Shown in pieces: positions 36,420 through 42,382 of a stretch of DNA of 64,000 nt. The stretch's first letter is position 1. Each line of letters begins with the position of its first letter. The position numbers and the translations under genes are program-made. Source of the stretch: an uncultured bacterium (GTDB lineage: Bacteria > Cyanobacteriota > Vampirovibrionia > Gastranaerophilales > Gastranaerophilaceae); contig CACWHC010000001.1 of NCBI GenBank assembly GCA_902760645.1, forward strand, positions 1-64,000, given 5' to 3'. Below the pieces are notes generated by a model. The model was not told the origin of the DNA, searched no databases, and saw nothing but the letters and a program-made list of their open reading frames with translations.

Positions 36420-37736
36420 TTAAAAAATATAAGCGGCAAGAATTGCGAAAATAATCAACGGGATATTGAAATGCAAGAATGTCGGAATACAGGTATCCGA
36501 AATATGATTATGCTGATTATCAGCATTTAAACCTGCCGTAGGTCCAAGAGTAGTATCCGAAGCAGGAGAACCTGCATCACCTAACGCAGCCGCCGCTGCA
36601 AGAATTACAACGGATGCGGCAGGAGAAAAGCCCAAATGTGAACAAACAGGAATAAATAATACTGCCAAAATCGGAATCGTACCGAAAGAAGTACCTATAC
36701 CCATAGTAACAAATAATCCGACAATAAGCATTAATCCGACGGCAATAAATCTGCTGTTCTGCATAAACGGTATCATTGAATTTACAAGCACCTCAATACC
36801 GCCTGTCTGTTTTAAAACCAAAGCAAATCCGGCAGCTACAAGCATAACAAATGCTACATATCCCATTAAACCGATACCTTCGTTTATCAGTTTATCCATT
36901 TTTTTATGGCTGACAGCACCGCCGCCAAACACAATACCAAGCCCAACCAACGCACCAAGCGGCAGTGATTTTGTAAGTAGCTGAATAACTAATGTTGCAA
37001 ATGCCCCAACCAAAGTTATATAGTGATTTTTATTAAATTTTAAGGCTTCTTCATCATCTTCCTCGAGTTTATTCTTGGCAAACTCAACATCATTATACTC
37101 TCTTGGCTTTCTATACGATATAATAACCGCGACCAAAAGTCCTATAAACATACCCAGACCTAAAATCCAGGTGGACTTCCATATATCATTTTTCAAAACA
37201 GACATTCCGTTCAACGTCATATTTTCAGCAATTAACCCCTGAAATATCAGACCAAATCCTGCCGGAATAGTAATATAAGGTGCCTTTAAACCGAACGATA
37301 ACGAACAGGCAACAGCACGTCTGTCAAGTTTTAATTTATTCATAACATGCAACAGAGGCGGAATTAATATCGGGATAAAAGCAATATGAACAGGTATTAA
37401 ATTTTGAGAAAGCATTGCAATAACGGTAATTATGGAAAGCAAAATATATTTTTTACCATCAATAACAGCTGCAATTTTCTTAGCCAAAATAGTTGCAAGT
37501 CCCGTATGAGTCATAGCTGCCGCAAAAGTCCCCAGCAAAATATAACTCAAAGCGGTTTCCGCATTACCACCCATTCCTGAAATAAAAGTATCCATAACCT
37601 GACTGACAGGCATACCGCCTGTAATACCTGCAACTATTGCAGATATAATAATGGCAAGCAGAACATTAACTTTGCGTAAACATAATATACAAAGCAAAAT
37701 TACGGATATTACTACAGGGTTTAAGACTATATTCAT
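36420..37736 (-). CDS. Na+/H+ antiporter-family transporter (YuiF/NhaC-like)
   Basis: 438 residues, about eleven membrane helices. The conserved YuiF-like pattern includes SQNLIPVHIAFIPILIPPLL, the central GIGTSFGTIPILAVLF and the end GDAGSPASDTTLGPTAG. Some relatives carry amino acids rather than sodium, so the substrate is open. TGA-TATAAT ends 6 nt before ATG 37736, suggesting a leaderless mRNA. It lies between udg and dxs on the same strand. Confidence 0.85.
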   Translation of the reverse strand: MNIVLNPVVISVILLCILCLRKVNVLLAIIISAIVAGITGGMPVSQVMDTFISGMGGNAETALSYILLGTFAAAMTHTGLATILAKKIAAVIDGKKYILLSIITVIAMLSQNLIPVHIAFIPILIPPLLHVMNKLKLDRRAVACSLSFGLKAPYITIPAGFGLIFQGLIAENMTLNGMSVLKNDIWKSTWILGLGMFIGLLVAVIISYRKPREYNDVEFAKNKLEEDDEEALKFNKNHYITLVGAFATLVIQLLTKSLPLGALVGLGIVFGGGAVSHKKMDKLINEGIGLMGYVAFVMLVAAGFALVLKQTGGIEVLVNSMIPFMQNSRFIAVGLMLIVGLFVTMGIGTSFGTIPILAVLFIPVCSHLGFSPAASVVILAAAAALGDAGSPASDTTLGPTAGLNADNQHNHISDTCIPTFLHFNIPLIIFAILAAYIF

Positions 37737-37742
37737 AAGAAA

Positions 37743-37751
37743 ATTATATCA
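37743..37751 (-). promoter_or_regulatory. Extended -10 box (TGA-TATAAT) for a leaderless mRNA
   Basis: The perfect TATAAT with a TGN extension ends exactly 6 nt before ATG 37736 on the minus strand. Confidence 0.65.
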
Positions 37752-37759
37752 TAAAAACG

Positions 37760-38341
37760 TTAAAGGCTGTCGTAAACCCGCTTTACTTCCTTAATATCCT
37801 GCCACATCAGCCATTTTGGGCTGCCTTTTTCATGAGATTCATTCCTCAAAAGATATGACGGATGAAAAATCGGCATCATAAGACTTCCGTAAGGTCCTTC
37901 AAACCACTGACCCCTTACCTTTGTAATACCTGATGAAGTATTGAGCATAGAAGTTAATGCTACCTTTCCGCAAAGAAGTATTATTTTTGGTTTGAGTATC
38001 TCTATTTGTGCATCAAGGAATGCACGACATGCTTCTTTTTCTTCCGGCAGAGGATCTCTGTTATTCGGGGGTCTGCATTTTAAAGTATTGCAGATATAAA
38101 TATCTTTCTCCCTTGATAAACCCACAGATTCAAAAATTTTATCCAGAAGCTGACCGGCCTTACCGACAAAAGGTTTCCCCTGCATATCTTCATTATACCC
38201 CGGAGCTTCGCCTATCAGCATTAGTTTATGATTTGGTACGCCGTCAGAGAATACAATATTAGTACGGGTTTCCCCAAGTGAACAGTTATTACACAATTCA
38301 CACAGCTCTTTTATTTCTTTTAATTCTTCCTCAACACTCAT
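37760..38341 (-). CDS. Family 4 uracil-DNA glycosylase
   Basis: Removes uracil from DNA. CELCNNC near the start and later Cys (CNTLKC region) form the [4Fe-4S] cluster ligands of family 4. LMLIGEAPGYNEDMQGKPFV contains the GEAPG catalytic motif, and IFHPSYLLRN is the second motif. 193 residues. AAGGAT upstream of ATG. Most UDG-4 proteins are from thermophiles, cyanobacteria and anaerobes. Confidence 0.93.
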   Translation of the reverse strand: MSVEEELKEIKELCELCNNCSLGETRTNIVFSDGVPNHKLMLIGEAPGYNEDMQGKPFVGKAGQLLDKIFESVGLSREKDIYICNTLKCRPPNNRDPLPEEKEACRAFLDAQIEILKPKIILLCGKVALTSMLNTSSGITKVRGQWFEGPYGSLMMPIFHPSYLLRNESHEKGSPKWLMWQDIKEVKRVYDSL

Positions 38342-38477
38342 ATCAAATCCTTAATCCGTAATAAAAATCTAGCACGAATAATTTAACGAATCAAATATTT
38401 CAGACTAGCCTGACTGATGAATTTAATTTTTACAAATCCGTTTTACATTTTTTGTGTAAAAGAAAGGAGCATAAGTT

Positions 38478-39767
38478 ATGAAATTTAATCCGCTAAAAGA
38501 AAAAGGAATACCCTTAGAAAAACAATTAAGGACTTGGCACAACATAGCACACAGGAAATATAACAAAACAAAAGTAAATTGCTACACAAGAACCCGGCAA
38601 ATTCTAATGAACGGCATCGAGGTAGAAGCCTGGAATTTTAAGCACAATTTTGCAAGAAATACTAATGACAAAGAAACATTGGAATTTTTAGCAAGAACAA
38701 AACGCATAGAAGATGCACAGCAAACAACAATAAACTGGCTTGCACCATGCGACCAGTCTGTATTGGAAACAACACTTGGTTATGAACAGGTGGCAGTAGA
38801 TTTAACCGCCTGGATGGCACAGAATGAACCCGACAAATATGTAAAAGAAACATTCGATTTTGGATTGTTGGAAGATTTTGACCACTTATACAGGTATTCA
38901 CAATGGGCATATATGGTACACGGTATTGAACCCGATGATATAGTTCAGGGTAACACTGACGTAATACTCGGCCGCCCGACCCAAAATCACCATAACTGCA
39001 ACGTATTAAGGTTAAGAAAACCGTACGACAAAGCTACAGCAGCACCTCAGACTAAAGTAAATATTTTGACTCTTGTTGCAGGGGAACAACAAACACACAA
39101 TTATTATGGAGAACACGGATTTGAGTACGGCAGCGAATTATTAAGAGAAACTTACGCCGAAATAAAAGACGTTGAAGAAGAGCATGTTACGATGTACGAA
39201 TCTCTTATTGACCCGACAGAGTCATGGTACGAAAAATTACTTTTGCATGAATTTACTGAAGTTTGTACATACCACAACTGTTATGAAGACGAAAGTGATG
39301 AGCTTATAAAACCAATATGGGAAGAATTTTTGGCAATAGAATTAGACCATTTAAAAACGGCGGCAGAATTATTTAAAAAGCACGAAAACAGAGATCCTGA
39401 AGAAGTTATCGGGGAAGAAGTCGTTCATCCTTGTCATTTTGAATCTCAAAAGAAATATGTAAACAAAGTTCTGGGAAAAGAAATAAATAAGAGATTAGGA
39501 ACAGATAAAGATTACTTATATCTTGAAAACTTACCTGATGACTGGGCAAGTTACCAAGTTCAAAAAACGGTAGGTGAAGACGGTTCCCCGTCAGAAGTTA
39601 CGATAAGAGTAATAAATGAGCAAAAAAATCACGATATAGTAGCGGCATCGGACGAAATGATAAACAATATTCCCGAAATGATGAAACAAGCCACTCAGGC
39701 AAAGGGAATGACCTTTGATACTTTTACTCCGGATGAGTATGAAGCAATGGTCAGAGATGACGAATAA
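38478..39767 (+). CDS. Large ferritin-like domain protein
   Basis: 429 residues. The middle (about 90-310) has helices bearing Glu and ExxH-type pairs that suit a di-iron four-helix bundle: LGYEQVAVDLTAWMA, LEDFDHLYRY, LVAGEQQTHNYYGEHG, DVEEEHVTMYESL and LAIELDHLKTAAELF. This is the pattern of ferritin-like or rubrerythrin-type proteins, but the helices are longer and the N-terminal 85 residues and the C-terminal 110 are unlike named families. A Fe/O2 or storage role is an inference. AAAGGAG precedes ATG; a terminator follows. Confidence 0.65.
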   Translation: MKFNPLKEKGIPLEKQLRTWHNIAHRKYNKTKVNCYTRTRQILMNGIEVEAWNFKHNFARNTNDKETLEFLARTKRIEDAQQTTINWLAPCDQSVLETTLGYEQVAVDLTAWMAQNEPDKYVKETFDFGLLEDFDHLYRYSQWAYMVHGIEPDDIVQGNTDVILGRPTQNHHNCNVLRLRKPYDKATAAPQTKVNILTLVAGEQQTHNYYGEHGFEYGSELLRETYAEIKDVEEEHVTMYESLIDPTESWYEKLLLHEFTEVCTYHNCYEDESDELIKPIWEEFLAIELDHLKTAAELFKKHENRDPEEVIGEEVVHPCHFESQKKYVNKVLGKEINKRLGTDKDYLYLENLPDDWASYQVQKTVGEDGSPSEVTIRVINEQKNHDIVAASDEMINNIPEMMKQATQAKGMTFDTFTPDEYEAMVRDDE

Positions 39768-39778
39768 GCATTCAATAC

Positions 39779-39808
39779 AGCAGACAGAAAATTCTGTCTG
39801 CTATTTTT
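39779..39808 (+). terminator. Terminator after the ferritin-like gene
   Basis: AGCAGACAGAA-aa-TTCTGTCTGCT is a perfect 11-nt stem followed by ATTTTTAT. Confidence 0.85.
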
Positions 39809-39835
39809 ATATGTTTTTGCTAAAATAATTTTGTT

Positions 39836-40843
39836 ATGGGAAATAATGGTTCAAAAAACATATTAGCAATAAATTTTGGCGGAATAGGTGACGAAATATT
39901 CTTTTTACCCACACTTATTTCATTAAAAAAGGAGTTTCCCGATTCAAAAATAACACTGGCATTAGAGCCGCGAAGCAAAAGTGTTAAAGATTTAACCAAC
40001 ATAATTGATAATTTATTTTTAATTGACATAAAGGGAAAAAACAAATACTTTGAAATACTGAAACTTATTTTTCAGGCACGCAGGGGGAATTTTGACATGG
40101 CAATTTCTGCAGGCGGAAATAAGTTTATGAGTATCATATTATGGCTGACCGGAATTAAGGAACGGTACGGATATGATACAGGTGCATTAAGCAGAAAACT
40201 TCTGACAAAAGCTATACCTTTAAACAAAAATCAATATGCCTGTGCAATGTACCATGATTTAGTCAGACCTGTGACAGAACATAACACGGAATTACCGATT
40301 ATTAACATCACCCCCCGAAACAAACTTGAAAACACCGTTTTAATCCATCCCGGAGTGAGCAAAATGAGCATAAGCAAAGGATGTATAAAAACAGTAGGTG
40401 CGGAAGTTTGGGCAGATGTGGTTGATTTACTTGTACAAAGAGGTAAAAAGGTAATACTTGCAGGCGGACCTGATGACAGGGAATGCATAGAAACAATATT
40501 AAATAAAATTTCGTGTAAAGACAGCGATAATTTTGAAAATTATTACGGTAAAACCAAGTCATTAAAGGATTTGGGAGAATTAATATCCGGTGCGGAAAAG
40601 TTTTTATGTTCGGACTCAGCTCCGTTACATGTTGCAGTAGCCTTAAAAACACAAACTTATGTAATATTTGGGTCAACTGATGATAACAAATTAATTCCGA
40701 AATCGGATAAAGTAGTACCGATAAAAGCGAATGATAACTGTCCCCTAAAACCATGTTTATGGGAAAGACGGATGACAACATGCGAAAGCTTAGACTGTTT
40801 AAAGATAACAGCAGAAGATATAGTAAATAAGGTTTTATCATAA
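39836..40843 (+). CDS. Family 9 glycosyltransferase (heptosyltransferase-like)
   Basis: 335 residues. ILAINFGGIGDEIFFLPTLISLKKEFP is the GT9 start, with Gly-Ile-Gly-Asp in place of 'LGDvv.t.p.l..lk..fP'. VLIHPGVS and CSDSAPLHVAVALKTQTYVIFGST are the nucleotide-sugar motifs of the second Rossmann domain. GT9 enzymes often add heptose to lipopolysaccharide core. TGC-TAAAAT lies 9 nt before ATG with no Shine-Dalgarno. A hydrophilic N-terminus makes it cytoplasmic. Confidence 0.9.
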   Translation: MGNNGSKNILAINFGGIGDEIFFLPTLISLKKEFPDSKITLALEPRSKSVKDLTNIIDNLFLIDIKGKNKYFEILKLIFQARRGNFDMAISAGGNKFMSIILWLTGIKERYGYDTGALSRKLLTKAIPLNKNQYACAMYHDLVRPVTEHNTELPIINITPRNKLENTVLIHPGVSKMSISKGCIKTVGAEVWADVVDLLVQRGKKVILAGGPDDRECIETILNKISCKDSDNFENYYGKTKSLKDLGELISGAEKFLCSDSAPLHVAVALKTQTYVIFGSTDDNKLIPKSDKVVPIKANDNCPLKPCLWERRMTTCESLDCLKITAEDIVNKVLS

Positions 40844-40894
40844 TTTAAACTTGACAATATATTATGTGTTTCGTATTATTATGGAACGAGGTGA

Positions 40895-40966
40895 GGCGAC
40901 ATGGCCAAGTGGTAAGGCAGGAGCCTGCAAAGCTCTTATCCCCCAGTTCGAATCTGGGTGTCGCCT
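40895..40966 (+). tRNA. tRNA-Cys (GCA)
   Basis: Acceptor GGCGACA pairs with TGTCGCC; the anticodon loop is CTGCAAA with anticodon GCA; the discriminator is T, a cysteine identity base. CCA is not encoded; T-run follows directly and serves as terminator. 72 nt. Confidence 0.96.
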
Positions 40967-40997
40967 TTTTTAAGTAATATGGTACAGGGGTATAAAA

Positions 40998-41282
40998 ATG
41001 GGTTCAATTTTTGGCATAGCAGATTTACCGATAGGTACAATAGGTGATACAGTACAGATTAACAGCAACGGCAAGGTTCCTGAACCTGAGGTCAGACCGA
41101 TTGAAATCAGAGATTTTGGGAAGTCGGTAAAAGGCTCAAATTTAGCACCATTAAATTCTGATGTTGCACAATTTCCGAAGAAAAAACCTTTTGCAAACAG
41201 CATTATAAAGATGAGAAATGGTTTTGGAAAATTAATGCATCACTTTAGCGGAATAAACCCTAAAAATATAATCAGAAAGTAG
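40998..41282 (+). CDS. Small basic unknown protein, MxxIFG start
   Basis: 94 residues beginning MGSIFGIADLPIG, similar in its first residues to the protein at 17366. It has GGGG upstream of ATG. The C-terminal third is basic (KKKPFANSIIKMRNGFGKL). It lies between tRNA-Cys and tRNA-Val, in 350 bp that otherwise lack genes. No family recognised. Confidence 0.5.
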   Translation: MGSIFGIADLPIGTIGDTVQINSNGKVPEPEVRPIEIRDFGKSVKGSNLAPLNSDVAQFPKKKPFANSIIKMRNGFGKLMHHFSGINPKNIIRK

Positions 41283-41326
41283 ATTTTAATAAAAACCGGC
41301 GATTGGCACTCTGCCGACGCAGAAAA

Positions 41327-41402
41327 GGGCGATTAGCGCAGTTGGTAGCGCATCTGAACGACATTCAGAGGGTCACAAGTTCGAGTCTTGTATCGCCCAC
41401 CA
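41327..41402 (+). tRNA. tRNA-Val (GAC) with unusual C33
   Basis: 76 nt including an encoded CCA. Acceptor GGGCGAT/ATCGCCC, D-stem GCGC/GCGC, anticodon stem TCTGA/TCAGA and T-stem ACAAG/CTTGT all pair. The anticodon loop reads ACGACAT, giving anticodon GAC but C at position 33, where almost all elongator tRNAs have U (and A at 32). It may be functional, a tRNA pseudogene, or affected by a sequencing error. Its 3' end is repeated exactly 212 bp downstream. Confidence 0.85.
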
Positions 41403-41403
41403 T

Positions 41404-41438
41404 AAAAAGAGGATAGGATTTTTCCTTATCCTCTTTTT
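41404..41438 (+). terminator. tRNA-Val terminator
   Basis: AAAAAGAGGATA-GGA pairs with TCC-TTATCCTCTTTTT (one bulge), ending in five T. Confidence 0.9.
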
Positions 41439-41455
41439 ATCTTGGGATTCTGAAA

Positions 41456-41616
41456 GACGAGAACTTGCACAGCAAAGCTGTGCCAAAGTTCGAGCGGATT
41501 TCCGTACGGCATTTATGCCGGATAGCGAACAGATTGAGCATACTGTGGCAAAGCCACAAATGCGAAACTCTGTGAGCGTGGAGGAAATCCAAGAAGGTCT
41601 TGTATCGCCCACCATA
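41456..41616 (+). repeat. tRNA-Val tail element: partial tRNA 3' copy split by a 102-bp insert
   Basis: Order of parts: GAACTTG, mini-hairpin CACAG-caaag-CTGTG, AAGTTCGAG (41486-41494, the 5' half of the tRNA-Val T-arm), a 102-bp insert (41495-41596) with inverted ends GGATTTCC and GGAAATCC, and the exact 20-mer GTCTTGTATCGCCCACCATA (41597-41616), which equals 41385-41404 of the tRNA. Short palindromes in the insert are CGGCAT-tt-ATGCCG and TGTGGC-aaa-GCCACA. Short ORFs here are artefacts. Confidence 0.75.
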
Positions 41617-41617
41617 G

Positions 41618-41640
41618 AACCTCCGAGATAATCGGGGGTT
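41618..41640 (+). terminator. Hairpin after the tRNA-Val tail element
   Basis: AACCTCCGA-gataa-TCGGGGGTT, then a weak T-stretch. Both tRNA tail copies are followed by such a hairpin. Confidence 0.5.
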
Positions 41641-41658
41641 GTATTATGCGATACAATT

Positions 41659-41750
41659 GACGAGAACTTGTCGTTTCAAGTTCGAGAGTGAACGAGCTGA
41701 GGCTGGAGCATTTTTGTTTGGAAGAAACGAAGTTTCTGAAAACAAAATGC
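41659..41750 (+). repeat. Third, truncated T-arm copy with long hairpin
   Basis: GACGAGAACTTG and CAAGTTCGAG (41677-41686) repeat the parts seen at 41456-41494. The sequence then runs into a hairpin with arms GCATTTTTGTTT and AAAACAAAATGC (41708-41750) containing GAAAC-gaag-TTTC. There is no acceptor-end copy. No gene is seen between it and TspO at 41814. Confidence 0.55.
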
Positions 41751-41801
41751 GGAATTGCCGTACTTACACTATTGAGGGATGTAAAATTTTTATGCAAACA
41801 A

Positions 41802-41807
41802 CATAAT
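41802..41807 (+). promoter_or_regulatory. -10 box (CATAAT) for leaderless TspO mRNA
   Basis: CATAAT, one base off consensus, ends 6 nt before ATG 41814; no ribosome binding site is present. Confidence 0.45.
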
Positions 41808-41813
41808 TAAAAT

Positions 41814-42206
41814 ATGATTGATTTAACCTGGTACAACGAATTAATAAAACCTGCATTCAGCCCGCCATCTTGGATATTTGCTCCCGTATGGGCTTTGCTA
41901 TATATCACAATAATAATATCATTCATGTTATTTGTCGTTAAACAATCCGGCTGCCGAAAAACCGAAGGATATGTTTGGTTTTTTGTACAAATTCTGCTGA
42001 ATTTATTATGGTCCCCTGCATTTTTTATTTTAAAAAATATAGGACTTGCCTTGGCTATTGTAATATTTATGGATATAGCAGTATTTATTGTAATAAGAAA
42101 ATTTTATTGCGTATCAAAATTTGCAAGTACACTGCTTATTCCGTATTTTGCATGGATACTGTATGCGACATATTTAAATTTTGGATTTTACTTGCTAAAC
42201 CGATAA
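41814..42206 (+). CDS. TspO/MBR family membrane protein
   Basis: 130 residues, five membrane helices. WYNELIKPAFSPPSWIFAPVWALLY is the TspO start (WY-x-L-x-KP...PP-x-x-F-x-x-VW), FVQILLNLLWSPAFFIL the central helix and LIPYFAWILYATYLNFGF the last. TspO proteins bind tetrapyrroles and act in stress or photosynthesis regulation in alphaproteobacteria and cyanobacteria. It is slightly short compared with the usual 150-160 residues. A leaderless start is likely. Confidence 0.88.
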   Translation: MIDLTWYNELIKPAFSPPSWIFAPVWALLYITIIISFMLFVVKQSGCRKTEGYVWFFVQILLNLLWSPAFFILKNIGLALAIVIFMDIAVFIVIRKFYCVSKFASTLLIPYFAWILYATYLNFGFYLLNR

Positions 42207-42302
42207 TGTTTGGTTGACATATCAACAAATACGTTTTCATAACCTTATTTTTTAATAATTAGTTAAAATGTTACTAAAACTTAAAAAAAGCATAGGAAAT
42301 TT

Positions 42303-42331
42303 TTGACATGACAATATTTTATTGATATATT
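42303..42331 (+). promoter_or_regulatory. Sigma-70 promoter of the TolC-fusion gene
   Basis: TTGACA, 17 nt, TATATT. The predicted start lies about 45 nt before ATG 42383. Confidence 0.75.
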
Positions 42332-42382
42332 GAAAACGAATTTATAAATGGGATTAATGGGACATAGGAGTTAAATAAGGTT

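Noticed and set aside
41385-41616. Reading the tRNA-Val duplication as a simple attL/attR of a deleted prophage
   Set aside because: The downstream copy also includes the T-arm 5' half, and tRNA-Ser shows the same layout; no integrase or phage genes are present. Kept as an alternative in the finding.
41373-41797. Minus-strand ORFs across tRNA-Val and its tail (products containing WWAIQDSNL)
   Set aside because: They read through the antisense of the tRNA 3' end; this is a common false ORF beside tRNA genes.
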